DNA from: Brevibacillus sp051967035
GTDB lineage: Bacteria > Bacillota > Bacilli > Brevibacillales > Brevibacillaceae
Reading direction: 5' to 3'
Assembly: GCF_051967035.1 (NCBI RefSeq)
Contig: NZ_JBQCKK010000010.1
Location: 1 to 64,000 of the forward strand
Length of the DNA: 64,000 nt
Under the pieces are notes generated by a model. The model searched no databases and was not told the DNA's origin. It saw only the letters and a list, made by a program, of their open reading frames with translations. Positions 40,813 through 49,674 of the stretch are shown here, one piece after another (within the stretch, counting starts at the first letter, position 1; the number at the start of each line of letters is the position of its first letter). Both the position numbers and the translations under genes were made by a program.

Positions 40813-42171
40813 ATGAACAAATCGATTTCCTTCTCGCAAAGCATCTGGGTGCTTTTGGCCATCTTCGGCATCCTGTTTCCCGCCTTATTTTGGGGAAAAG
40901 TCGAGCCTCACATGCCGCTTTTTGCCGCCACGATTGCGGCAGCCACGCTCCTGCGCCTGTTCGGAGTGCCATGGAAACAGATGGAGGAAGGGCTGGTCAA
41001 AGGGATCCAGACTGCCATCGCGCCCATGCTGATTCTCTGTCTGATCGGAATATTGATCGGGGTATGGATGATGAGCGGAACGGTGCCGATGATCCTGCAC
41101 CTCGGGATTTCCCTGATCTCGCCGGAGTATTTTACGATCAGCGCCCTCTTTTTGACTGTGGTCGTTTCAAGCGTCACAGGCAGCACGTTTACGACGATCA
41201 GCACGATCGGCGTCGCGATGATGGGCGTCTCGACCGCTCTGGGACTTGATCCGCTAATGACAGCGGGAGCGATTATTTGCGGCGCCTGCTTCGGGGATAA
41301 AATGTCCCCGCTGTCCGACACGACCAACTTTGCCGCTGCCATCGCCAACGTGTCGTTGCAAAATCACATCAAATTCATGTCGCACACCGCACTGCCCGGG
41401 CTGGCGATTACGGCGATTTTCTTCGCCATTCAGGGGCAGTCTGCCAACGTAAGCCTGGAGGCCATCCAGGAAATCAAGCTGGTGCTGGAGCAGCATTTTT
41501 CGCTGGGAATCATGACGCTGTTACCAGCTGCCGTCGTCCTCGTCTGCTCGGCCCTGCGCATGCCGATTTTGCCGACCCTCGTCTTCGGGATATTGAGCGG
41601 GATCGCCACGGCTGCTCTCGTGCAAGGCGTTCACTCCCCTGTCGAATGGATGAACGTCATGCAAAACGGCTTCGCCAGCGAAATCGCCAACGAAGCCGTT
41701 GCTTCTATTGTGAATCGAGGCGGGCTGTTGTCCATGACCTGGTCCCTCGCCCTGATTCTGATTGCGCTGTCGCTTGGGGGAATCCTCCAGTACAGCGGTG
41801 TGTTTGAAGCCCTGTTCGCCGGCTTGATCCAACGCATCAAAAAAGCGGCAGGCATGGTCGGACTGGCCGGTTCGTCCTCCATTCTCGTCAATCTGTTGAC
41901 AGGCGAGCAATACTTGTCGATCCTGCTTCCGGGACAAATGTTCCGCGATGCCTTTGCCAAGCAGGGAATCGAAGGCAGACGGTTGTCCCGGACATTGGAA
42001 GACTGCGGGACGCTCGTCAATCCGCTCATTCCCTGGGGCGTCAGCGGGGCCTTTTTCACCTCTACCCTGCACGTGGCAACGATCGATTACTTGCCCTATG
42101 TCATCTACCTGTGGATTTCGCCGCTGCTGACCTTCCTGTTTGCCCTGCGGCAGCCAACAACCAAAGCTTAG
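40813..42171 (+). CDS. Na+/H+ antiporter of the NhaC family
   Basis: A 452-residue polytopic membrane antiporter with about 11-12 predicted helices. The family signature GACFGDKMSPLSDTTNFAAAI lies near residue 165, followed by LPTLVFGILSGIA and TGEQYLSILLPGQMF; the C-terminal NPLIPWGVSGAFF is also typical. AAGGAG lies eight bases before the ATG at 40813; the frame opens 45 bases earlier without a ribosome binding site. Members exchange Na+ for H+ or, in relatives, malate or arginine. Its stop overlaps the stop of the convergent GGDEF gene by four bases. Confidence 0.9.
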   Translation: MNKSISFSQSIWVLLAIFGILFPALFWGKVEPHMPLFAATIAAATLLRLFGVPWKQMEEGLVKGIQTAIAPMLILCLIGILIGVWMMSGTVPMILHLGISLISPEYFTISALFLTVVVSSVTGSTFTTISTIGVAMMGVSTALGLDPLMTAGAIICGACFGDKMSPLSDTTNFAAAIANVSLQNHIKFMSHTALPGLAITAIFFAIQGQSANVSLEAIQEIKLVLEQHFSLGIMTLLPAAVVLVCSALRMPILPTLVFGILSGIATAALVQGVHSPVEWMNVMQNGFASEIANEAVASIVNRGGLLSMTWSLALILIALSLGGILQYSGVFEALFAGLIQRIKKAAGMVGLAGSSSILVNLLTGEQYLSILLPGQMFRDAFAKQGIEGRRLSRTLEDCGTLVNPLIPWGVSGAFFTSTLHVATIDYLPYVIYLWISPLLTFLFALRQPTTKA

Positions 42172-43382
42172 CCTGTCGCATACACGGTCGTGCAATTTTT
42201 TCCTCTGCGCTTGGAGCGGTACAGCGCCTCGTCTGCTGCCCGCTTCAAGCCATCTGCCGTGTCGCTGTCGTCGGGAAAACACGCGATGCCCACACTGACC
42301 GCAATCGGGATGCAGCAATTGTCCTGCAACAAGGGGTGCATCCGCAAAAAGTCGCGGATCGCCCTCACCTTTTCCTCCGCTTCCTTCATCGTCGCCTTCG
42401 GACAGAGCAGCATGAACTCGTCTCCCGCATAGCGGTAGGCCGTATTCTCTCGTCCGGCCACGACTTTCATCGCCTCGGCAATTCTTCGAATCAGCTCATC
42501 TCCCGCGTGATGCCCGTAATGATCGTTCACCGCTTTCAAACTGTCTGAATCCAGCATAATCAGCGCAACCGGAGAGCTTTTTTCTCTCAGCAGCTTTTCC
42601 AGATCGCGGTGAAACGCCCGGTAGTTGGCCAGTCCCGTCAGCTCATCCTGAAAAGACATCTGGTACATGCGCTCGTACAAACGCGCCGTCTCGATCGCGC
42701 TCGCCACCTGGAAGCCGATGATCTTCAACAGCTCCTCGTGCTCCTTTTTGTAGGCAAACTCGCGATAGGACTGCGCCGAAATGACGCCCTTGATCTGATT
42801 CCCCAGCATGAGCGGCACGAAAATACAGGTGTTCGTGTCGATCTCCGGACTGCCCCAGCGAATCATTTCCGGCTCGCTCGGCTCGTCCTTCATCGTCCGA
42901 ATGTGGATCGTTTGCCGCGTCTCAATCACCTTGGAGATCATCGCCTGGCCGTAGGGAACCGTGATCGGGCCGTAGTTGATGCCATTGTCGATGCTGATGG
43001 GAATTCTGATCTCGCTGTCACCCTCGTCATAAAACGCGATAAAAAACGCGTCAGCGTGCATCACGCGGGAAACCAGTTCAAACGCCTTCCACAAAATCTT
43101 GTCCTCTTCGAACGTCTTCGCAAAAATATGGCTCAGGTCGTGCAAAATTTTCATGTGCTCCGACAGCCACATCATCTCGGACACCTTGTCCCGCAGCTCG
43201 CTGATTTTATTCAGCAGCTCCTTGTGCAGCGCCCCCTCGTCAGCTGACAACACCTCGTCAATCTCGCGGGCCACCGCTTCGATCTCCTCCTGGTCCACGG
43301 CATCGACTCGACTGAGCCAGCCGCTGTAGCGCGCCAGCAGCTGTCTTGCGTACACTTCTGTTACGGCGTTGTTTTCATGCAT
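42168..43382 (-). CDS. GAF-GGDEF protein, probable diguanylate cyclase
   Basis: A 404-residue soluble signalling protein. It has an N-terminal helical region (about 1-90), a GAF sensor domain (about 90-240, VSRVMHADAFFIAFYD) and a C-terminal GGDEF domain with FQDELTGLANYRAF and the active motif YAGDEF. AGDEF is a tolerated variant of GGDEF, so cyclic-di-GMP synthesis is likely. The RxxD inhibitory site expected five residues before is absent (RENT occurs instead), so product inhibition may be lost. GGAGG lies seven bases before the ATG at 43382. Last gene of a kinase-DUF3870-GGDEF operon. Confidence 0.9.
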   Translation of the reverse strand: MHENNAVTEVYARQLLARYSGWLSRVDAVDQEEIEAVAREIDEVLSADEGALHKELLNKISELRDKVSEMMWLSEHMKILHDLSHIFAKTFEEDKILWKAFELVSRVMHADAFFIAFYDEGDSEIRIPISIDNGINYGPITVPYGQAMISKVIETRQTIHIRTMKDEPSEPEMIRWGSPEIDTNTCIFVPLMLGNQIKGVISAQSYREFAYKKEHEELLKIIGFQVASAIETARLYERMYQMSFQDELTGLANYRAFHRDLEKLLREKSSPVALIMLDSDSLKAVNDHYGHHAGDELIRRIAEAMKVVAGRENTAYRYAGDEFMLLCPKATMKEAEEKVRAIRDFLRMHPLLQDNCCIPIAVSVGIACFPDDSDTADGLKRAADEALYRSKRRGKNCTTVYATG

Positions 43383-43409
43383 GTACACCCCTCCGGCTAT
43401 TGGGTAGGC

Positions 43410-43736
43410 TTACGCTCTTTTCTCCTGATATCGGTCGACAGCCGCCCGAATGGCCTGCAAAACAGCGCCCTGGCCGGGGGCGAGAAAACGCTCCTGGATC
43501 GTCTGCGCAATCTCCTGCATCCCCCCTGCCACTGACTTGCCCACGAGCAGACTGACCAAAAACTCGCTCGTCTTGTCCATCACAAAGGTAAAACTGGCAT
43601 CGCATATGACACCGTCATCGGCATCAATAATCAGCACGCAGCCCACCATCGTCGACACCTCATACAACGTCGTCCCTTTGGGGATTTGGGCAAATCCCGC
43701 TGTCAGCACCGTGTTCCTGTTTTTCCAGTCAGCCAT
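43410..43736 (-). CDS. DUF3870 family protein
   Basis: A 108-residue soluble protein with the DUF3870 pattern: NTVLTAGFAQIPKGTTLYE, then VGCVLIIDADDGVICDASFTFV and LLVGKSV. GGGGAGG lies eight bases before the ATG. It is placed between a histidine kinase (25-base gap) and a GAF-GGDEF protein (27-base gap), so it may take part in that signalling path. Its biochemical function is not known. Confidence 0.8.
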   Translation of the reverse strand: MADWKNRNTVLTAGFAQIPKGTTLYEVSTMVGCVLIIDADDGVICDASFTFVMDKTSEFLVSLLVGKSVAGGMQEIAQTIQERFLAPGQGAVLQAIRAAVDRYQEKRA

Positions 43737-43761
43737 CTGCTCGTCCTCCCCTTCGCCCTCT

Positions 43762-45174
43762 CTAACGGATCACGGGCAAACATACCTCCACGGTCGTTCC
43801 TCTGCCAGGCGTGCTCATCAGCCGTAATGTTCCCCGGTGGTTTTCGATGATTCGGCGGCTGACCATCAGTCCCAGCCCGGTTCCCGTCTCCTTCGTGGTG
43901 AAGAAAGCCTCTCCCAGTCGACCCAGCTGCTCCGCCGGAATACCTACCCCGTTGTCCTCAAAACGGATTACGACCTTGTCTCCTTCGCACCATAGCCGGA
44001 TGACGATTTGCCCGCTGCCTGACGTGGCCTCGATCCCGTTTTTCAAAAAGTTGATAAATGCTTGCTTCAACTGATTTTCGTCACAATGAACCATGGGCAA
44101 AGCCGATTCAAATGAGACCTGAATGGTCACCTTTTGCAAAATCGCCTCTGTTTCCAATAACGTTACCACATGGGTAATCAGATTGGTCAAGTCGTGGACA
44201 TCAAACGCCGTTGCGTGCGGCTTCGCCAGCACCAGCAGCTCGCTGACGATCATTTCGATTCGCGCCAGCTCCGAACTCATGATGGAAAAATACTCCGGCT
44301 TTCGCATGCCGTCTTTTTGCATCAGCTGGACAAAGCCTTTCAAGGAAGTCAGCGGATTTCGTATCTCATGGGCAATCCCCGCGGCGAGCTGACCCACCAG
44401 CGCCAGCTTTTCGGAGTTTTGCAAAAATTCTTGCGCTCTTTTGCGCTCGGTCATATCGCGTATCAATATGTACTGGCAAAGCTTGTCCTGCATCGTCACA
44501 GCTGTGCCGCAAACCTCCACATCCATCGATGTTCCGTCTAGCCGAATCAGCTCCACCTCAATCGGAGAGGTTGTCTCTCCCCGCTCCAGCCGCTTTTGCA
44601 GCTCGTGAATCGCGGGCATGTCGCGCGGGTGGAAAAAGGAAGAGAACGGATAGGGCAAAAGCTCCTCGTACCCCCGCGCTCCCATAAGCGTGATCCCGGA
44701 TTGGTTGACGTACTTCAGCTCCCCTTCTTCATAGACGAAGGCCGCCTCCAGCGAGAGGTCCAGCAGCTTGCACGTTTTGGCCTCGCCGCGGCCAGCCATG
44801 GATTGCGACAGCTTCTGCACCATCGCGTAGTAGCCGATGGTGGAGCCTTCGGACAAAAACGCGCCATACGTAATATGGACAGGTACCGGCGGTCCGGCCT
44901 TGTGAGTAAACAGCGTGCAAAATGGCATGGGCTCTCCGTTTACTGCGCACTGGGTCTGACGGCGCACCTTCTCCTGCTCCTCCGCAATGGCGAGCTTCCA
45001 AAACGGGTAGCCCTCCCACTCTTCTGCTGAATAGCCCGTCAGCGCTTCGCACGCGGGATTCCCTCTGCAAACACTTCCTGATCGATCGAGCAAAAAGGCC
45101 GCTTGTACCATCTGCTCGAAGAAGGAGCGATAGAAAAGACTGCTCCTGCACTCATTATCCAACAAGTCTTTCAT
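43762..45174 (-). CDS. PAS-domain sensor histidine kinase, sporulation-kinase type
   Basis: A 470-residue soluble kinase without membrane helices. Two PAS domains (about 15-120 and 135-250) precede HisKA with the phosphorylated histidine in GIAHEIRNPLTSLKGFVQLM, then HATPase with NFLKNGIEA, FEDNGVGIP and TGTGLGLMVSRRI. The sequence of the H-box and cytoplasmic PAS layout match the KinA/KinE group that feeds Spo0F. No response regulator lies beside it, which also fits an orphan sporulation kinase. GGGAGG lies six bases before the ATG. Confidence 0.9.
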   Translation of the reverse strand: MKDLLDNECRSSLFYRSFFEQMVQAAFLLDRSGSVCRGNPACEALTGYSAEEWEGYPFWKLAIAEEQEKVRRQTQCAVNGEPMPFCTLFTHKAGPPVPVHITYGAFLSEGSTIGYYAMVQKLSQSMAGRGEAKTCKLLDLSLEAAFVYEEGELKYVNQSGITLMGARGYEELLPYPFSSFFHPRDMPAIHELQKRLERGETTSPIEVELIRLDGTSMDVEVCGTAVTMQDKLCQYILIRDMTERKRAQEFLQNSEKLALVGQLAAGIAHEIRNPLTSLKGFVQLMQKDGMRKPEYFSIMSSELARIEMIVSELLVLAKPHATAFDVHDLTNLITHVVTLLETEAILQKVTIQVSFESALPMVHCDENQLKQAFINFLKNGIEATSGSGQIVIRLWCEGDKVVIRFEDNGVGIPAEQLGRLGEAFFTTKETGTGLGLMVSRRIIENHRGTLRLMSTPGRGTTVEVCLPVIR

Positions 45175-45489
45175 TGTGCCCCTCCCCTCCTGGGACGAGA
45201 AAACGGCTACTCCGCACGGCGGAAATAGCCTTAACCGTTCTCAATGCTATCCATACCCAATTTTACCCTATTCTTTTTGTCGTTTCCATCCCCTGGGGGA
45301 TGAAATGCATAGAAATCTACCTTCCAGACTGACCAGTCTTGCAGGATAACCGCAGCGCCTCCGCTCCTTCCCCCCATCCGCCTCGTTTTTTTGCTTGCTG
45401 CTTTTTTTCCGCCCCCCTTCCCTCTTGACTCTGCCGTGGCGTCAAGCTTTACGCTTGCAACCGAACAGAAATCCAAGGGAGATGGTTGC
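45175..45489. other. Divergent intergenic region, kinase and mtaD promoters
   Basis: On the minus strand nested stems AACGG/CCGTT, GGCTA/TAGCC and TCCGC/GCGGA (45199-45243) lie directly before the kinase ribosome binding site and are followed by TTTTCTCG; this could be an attenuator. A weak plus-strand promoter TTGACT-17-TTTACG (45425-45453) may serve mtaD. Nothing else is seen. Confidence 0.45.
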
Positions 45490-46779
45490 ATGCACACATT
45501 GTTGATCCAAGGGTGCCATATATTGACGATGGTGGAAAACGACAAGCCGTGGGTGGGGGACATTTTGATTGCGGATGGGCGGATTGCCCGTATCGCACCC
45601 AAGATCGAAGCGTCTGCCAGTCTGGTGCTTCCCGCCAAGGACATGGTCGCCATGCCTGGCCTTGTCAACGCCCACAACCATGCGAGCATGACGCTGTTGC
45701 GGGCTTTTTCCGACGACCTGAAGCTGATGGACTGGCTGGACAAAAAGATGCTGCCAGCGGAAGCGCGGATGACGCCAGAGGACGTTTACTGGAGAACAAT
45801 GCTCGGAATTGCGGAAATGATCGCCTCGGGCACGACGTCTTTTGCCGACATGTACGTGCACATGGACGCCGTAGCCGAAGCGGTGCGAGACAGCGGAATC
45901 AGAGCTTCCCTGACGCGCGGCCTGATTTTTTTGCAGGAGGACGGCGGACGGCGCATGAACGAAGCGCTCGATCTGATCGACAGATGGTCCGGTGCGGCAG
46001 ACGGCAGAATCACCACCATGCTCGGGCCGCACGCGCCCTACACTTGCCCGCCCCAGCCGTTGAAGGAAGTCGTCGATCTGGCCAGAAGCCGGATTCCGCT
46101 GCACATCCACCTGGCGGAAACCCGCGAAGAAGTGGAAAAAACCCGCGAGAAATACGACCGGACGCCGACCGAGTATTTGCAGGAGCTGGGAACGTTTCAC
46201 GAAAATCACGTCCTGCTCGCCCACGCTGTCCACTTGAGCCGGGAGGACATCGGCCGTTTACGCGGCATGAAAGGCGGCGTCGCGCACAACCCTGTGAGCA
46301 ATCTGAAGCTCGGCTGCGGAATCGCTCCTGTCGCGGAGCTGCTCTCCCAAGGTGTCACCGTCGGCCTGGGCACCGACGGAGCAGGCAGCGCCACCACGCT
46401 CGACATGTTTGCGGAAATCAAGGCGGCGTCCTGGTTGCAAAAGCTGCATCACGGCGATCCGACCGTGCTGCCTGCCGAGCAGGTTCTGCGCATGGCGACG
46501 ATCGAGAGCGCCAAGCTGCTCGGGCTTGAACACGAAGTAGGTACGCTGGAAGCGGGCAAACGAGCCGATCTCATCCTGCTCGACCTGAAAAAGCCGCACC
46601 TCGCCCCGCTTCATGATCTGCATTCGCTGATCGCCTATAGCGCGACAGGAGCGGATGTCGTTACCACCATCGTCAACGGAAACATTTTGATGCACAACCG
46701 CGAGCTGCGAACGATCTCCTGGGAGGACGTCTATCGCCAGGCCACAGCGCGGGCAAAACGGCTGGTCGCAGGACTGTAG
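45490..46779 (+). CDS. mtaD: 5-methylthioadenosine/S-adenosylhomocysteine deaminase
   Basis: An amidohydrolase-superfamily deaminase of 430 residues acting on methylthioadenosine, S-adenosylhomocysteine or adenosine. Zinc-ligand motifs are seen in order: LVNAHNHASMTLLR, HIHLAETREE, LAHAVHLS and the aspartate in VGLGTDGAGS. HNH replaces the frequent HTH in the first motif, as in many MtaD. AAGGGAG lies eight bases before the ATG at 45490. It is convergent with the TspO gene, 10 bases apart. Guanine deaminase-like or other ATZ/TRZ hydrolase activity cannot be excluded. Confidence 0.9.
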   Translation: MHTLLIQGCHILTMVENDKPWVGDILIADGRIARIAPKIEASASLVLPAKDMVAMPGLVNAHNHASMTLLRAFSDDLKLMDWLDKKMLPAEARMTPEDVYWRTMLGIAEMIASGTTSFADMYVHMDAVAEAVRDSGIRASLTRGLIFLQEDGGRRMNEALDLIDRWSGAADGRITTMLGPHAPYTCPPQPLKEVVDLARSRIPLHIHLAETREEVEKTREKYDRTPTEYLQELGTFHENHVLLAHAVHLSREDIGRLRGMKGGVAHNPVSNLKLGCGIAPVAELLSQGVTVGLGTDGAGSATTLDMFAEIKAASWLQKLHHGDPTVLPAEQVLRMATIESAKLLGLEHEVGTLEAGKRADLILLDLKKPHLAPLHDLHSLIAYSATGADVVTTIVNGNILMHNRELRTISWEDVYRQATARAKRLVAGL

Positions 46780-46789
46780 GTTGACAGGC

Positions 46790-47248
46790 TCACAGGTTCA
46801 GCACGCAAAACGAAACCGCCAGATAGACAGCAAATACGCTCCATTGCAAATACGGAATCAACAGCGACGAGGCAATCTTGTCCAGAGGTCGAATCACCCG
46901 GATCAGCACCCAGGTGGAGTACAGGATGAGAAGCGTATCGACGGCAGCCAAAAAAGGAAGCTGCAGCCTGTAAAACAAAAGCGTAAACAACTGATGGAAA
47001 AACCAGTTGATTCCATATAGCAACAAAAGCTCTCGGTTCATTTGCTTGCGGCGAACAGAAAGGACGACAGAGGCGGCAATGAGCGCATGCAAAAGAAGCC
47101 AGACAAGCGCCAGCACATGCTCGGGCGGCGTGCCTTCGGGCTTGGTCAGCGAATCGTACCAGGCCCCACCTCCCGGAAAGGCGAGACTCGCCAATGAATA
47201 GAGGACAATCACCGAGAAGAACAGCAGCGTATGGTGGAAAAGGCGCAT
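46790..47248 (-). CDS. TspO/MBR-family membrane protein
   Basis: A 152-residue protein with five predicted membrane helices. It carries the TspO family pattern WYDSLTKPEGTPPEHVLALVWLLLHALIA and a late INWFFHQLFTLLFY. TspO proteins bind tetrapyrroles or cholesterol-like ligands and affect porphyrin handling and stress responses. AAGGAGAGG lies nine bases before the ATG. It has no operon partner; the upstream 270 bases contain the ytkL terminator and no gene. Confidence 0.85.
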   Translation of the reverse strand: MRLFHHTLLFFSVIVLYSLASLAFPGGGAWYDSLTKPEGTPPEHVLALVWLLLHALIAASVVLSVRRKQMNRELLLLYGINWFFHQLFTLLFYRLQLPFLAAVDTLLILYSTWVLIRVIRPLDKIASSLLIPYLQWSVFAVYLAVSFCVLNL

Positions 47249-47383
47249 CGCGACATTCCTCTCCTTCTTGCCAGACTCTCTTTCCTACGTTTCTATATCT
47301 ATGAGACACGACTATTTTCATGCCGTTTTTTCAGAGAGTGGCCTGTCTCTTTTTTCTTCGTAGGATTATAGAAGCGAAGAAAA

Positions 47384-47421
47384 GGAAAAACCGCCTGTCC
47401 ATTTTTTCGGACAAGCGGTTT
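47384..47421 (-). terminator. Terminator of the YtkL-type hydrolase gene
   Basis: On the minus strand AAACCGCTTGTCC pairs with GGACAGGCGGTTT around an A-rich loop, followed by TTTTCC. Confidence 0.8.
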
Positions 47422-47518
47422 ACTGACAAAAGGGCGGTTCGTTTCGGGTTGCGGGCTGGCAGACTGGCGATTGCGCAGTCTTGCAGTCTCGAAGTCTTGC
47501 AACCCCGCGTTTTTGCAA

Positions 47519-48214
47519 CTACGGCAGGCGCAGAATCTCTCCCGGCTTCAATGCCTTGCCTCTGATGTCTTTCTCTGCCAAAGCCGCGACAAATGCCTCT
47601 CCATCCTGCTTGATCGGCGGGAACGTATCGTAATGAATCGGCACGACATAATCGGCGTCGATCCACTCGGCAGCGATGATCGCATCGTCCGGCCCCATCG
47701 TGAATACATCCCCGATCGGCAAAAACGCCAAATCGATATCATGGCGATCCCCGATCAGCTTCATGTCGCCAAACAATCCCGTATCTCCTGCGTGATAGAT
47801 CGTTTTGCCGCCCAGCTCGATTACGAAGCCGCCGGGCATTCCCATATAGACGATCTGGTGCTGGTCATCCAGCACGACGCCGGAACTGTGAAACGCCTGC
47901 GTCATTTTCACTTTTCCAAACGGCAGTGTCACGGAGCCGCCAAGGTTCATCGAAATGGTTTTTACACCTTGCCAGCCAAGATAGGTAGCCAGCTCATGCG
48001 TCGCGACGATGGTCGCGTCGTTGGCCTTGGCCAATTCCACTGCGTCGAGAATATGGTCCTGGTGTCCGTGCGTCAGCAGGATGTACTGAACGCGGATGTC
48101 CGCCAGCGTTGTTTTTGCCAGCGGATTTCCCGAAATAAACGGGTCAATCATGATCGAATGCCCTTCACTGGTCAACTGCACGGACGAATGTCCATGAAAC
48201 CGGATTTCCAACAT
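47519..48214 (-). CDS. ytkL: YtkL-like metallo-beta-lactamase-fold hydrolase (UPF0173)
   Basis: A 231-residue cytoplasmic metal-dependent hydrolase. Metal ligands are seen in LLTHGHQDHILDAVELA, then GMPGGFVIELGGKTIYHAGDTGLF and PIHYDTFP. The starting IRFHGHSSVQL is typical of this family. GCAGGGG lies just before the ATG. The substrate is unknown. It is a single-gene unit with its own terminator. Confidence 0.92.
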   Translation of the reverse strand: MLEIRFHGHSSVQLTSEGHSIMIDPFISGNPLAKTTLADIRVQYILLTHGHQDHILDAVELAKANDATIVATHELATYLGWQGVKTISMNLGGSVTLPFGKVKMTQAFHSSGVVLDDQHQIVYMGMPGGFVIELGGKTIYHAGDTGLFGDMKLIGDRHDIDLAFLPIGDVFTMGPDDAIIAAEWIDADYVVPIHYDTFPPIKQDGEAFVAALAEKDIRGKALKPGEILRLP

Positions 48215-48310
48215 CGTATCCCCTGCCCTCTCTCATCGTAGGTTTGTTCCTCTATCATGTTACCATGGGCGGGGGCGGGAATAAAACAAGCTGTGCCACT
48301 CCCGGCAAAA

Positions 48311-48342
48311 AAGAAAAAAGGCCGCCGATCGCTCGACAGCCT
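48311..48342 (-). terminator. Terminator of the YuzF-like gene
   Basis: On the minus strand AGGCTG and CGGCCT form a stem with one G-T pair, followed by TTTTTTCTTTTTT. Confidence 0.7.
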
Positions 48343-48383
48343 GAGGAACAATTCATTTCTGTTCGCAAGACGTTTTTGGCAGC

Positions 48384-48578
48384 TTAGCAGTCGTGGTCGT
48401 GTTCGGTAACGGCAATAATCTTGGAATCACGAATAATGGTGCGACGATCGTTATCATGTTCGCGCAGGATGATGGTGCTGGATTTCACTTCAATCAGCTT
48501 GCCGAAAAAGTTGCCATTTACAGTCTCAACCTTTACATTTTTCCCTTCAAAGCGTCTCACCTGGTCTCTGAATGCCAT
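48384..48578 (-). CDS. DUF2642 / YuzF-like small protein
   Basis: A 64-residue protein with the DUF2642 pattern: FEGKNVKVETVNGNFFGKLIEVKSSTIILREHD followed by RRTIIRDSKIIAVTEHDHDC. This is a short all-beta, Sm-like domain found in spore-former proteins. The C-terminal His-Asp-His-Asp-Cys could bind a metal. AAGGAGG lies eight bases before the ATG at 48578; the frame opens 60 bases earlier without a site. Monocistronic. Confidence 0.82.
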   Translation of the reverse strand: MAFRDQVRRFEGKNVKVETVNGNFFGKLIEVKSSTIILREHDNDRRTIIRDSKIIAVTEHDHDC

Positions 48579-48865
48579 GGTCAATCCCTCCTTCTGTAAG
48601 CATCCTATGTACGTTTGGCATAGCCCTACTAAGCGCATGCACAGAGAAACCGAAAATGTACTTGTACCCGCCCGTCATTCGCCCAGTTTGTATCGTGCAG
48701 CGCCAACAGGGCGAGTTTTGTCGGCAGATGGCAAAGCGAGGACGATTGCCAGCGCAAAATTCGAACGGTGCAGGAAATTGTCGCACGATTGCGAAAGGAA
48801 ATTCTTCTGCCGTACAGAATGGGTAAAAAAATGGATGAAAAGCATGTACGGCAGGAGGGATACGC

Positions 48866-49462
48866 ATGGGAGACGTCATTGAGCTTGTCGCCAGAGAACG
48901 GACCTACAGCGGCAGAGAGGTCGCCGAGATGCTGGGGATCGGGGCGAGCACGCTGCGCAAGTGGAGCATGCTATTGGAGCAGCACGGCTATTGGTTCCTG
49001 CGGGACAGCCAGAATCGGCGCGAATACCGTCAGATGGATGTGTCCTGCCTGCGCCGCTTTTACGAGCTGACCAAGGATCAGCTCATTCCCCAGGAAGAAG
49101 CCGCGCAAATGATCGTCAGCCAAAACGACACGACAGCGGGAGCGGCTCACAAAGAGACGGCTGCTGCTCTCGCTCTTGTCGCTCATCCCGTCGTAACCGA
49201 AGACGCTCTCGAAGCATGGGACGCCATCGACGAAAAGCTGCATGCCCTGGCCCTGCACGTGAAGCGGCAGGATGAGAACCAACAAGCGCTGCTCGCACGC
49301 CTGGAAAAGCAAGAGGCGTATATCCGCAGCAGCCTGAAGGAACGCGACCGCCGCCTGACCAAAGCGATGAACGACATCATGGACGCCAAGCTCCAGCTGG
49401 CAAAGCTCAAGGATGCCGAACGCAAGACGTCGATTTGGCACAAGCTGTTTCGGCTGAGCTAA
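48866..49462 (+). CDS. MerR-type HTH protein with DUF3967 coiled coil
   Basis: A 198-residue cytoplasmic protein. Residues about 10-75 form a MerR-like helix-turn-helix (YSGREVAEMLGIGASTLRKWS, then NRREYRQMDVSCLRRF); residues about 125-185 form a charged coiled coil with the DUF3967 pattern (RLEKQEAYIRSSLKERDRRL). The layout is shared with RacA-like chromosome-anchoring proteins and with plasmid-linked MerR proteins, and no ligand domain is present. GGAGGG lies six bases before the ATG. A strong terminator follows. Confidence 0.8.
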   Translation: MGDVIELVARERTYSGREVAEMLGIGASTLRKWSMLLEQHGYWFLRDSQNRREYRQMDVSCLRRFYELTKDQLIPQEEAAQMIVSQNDTTAGAAHKETAAALALVAHPVVTEDALEAWDAIDEKLHALALHVKRQDENQQALLARLEKQEAYIRSSLKERDRRLTKAMNDIMDAKLQLAKLKDAERKTSIWHKLFRLS

Positions 49463-49541
49463 GGGTGCCGGGAGGAAGCGGTTTGGCAAACTGGCGGAGG
49501 CGGTTTGGGCGGTTTCGTTTGTTCGTTCGGGAGGCCCATGA

Positions 49542-49592
49542 AAAAACACTCTGACTCGCCTCGGTGCGTGCCCTCGGCGGGAGAGTGTTTTT
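49542..49592 (+). terminator. Terminator of the MerR/DUF3967 gene
   Basis: AAAAACACTCT pairs with AGAGTGTTTTT around a GC-rich 29-base loop; T-rich on both strands. Confidence 0.8.
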
Positions 49593-49674
49593 GTTTTGGT
49601 TAGGCAGGAAATAAAAGGGAATCTATTGAAATCATTCTGGAATCCTACTGAATATCGGCGTGGAGTGATACATA

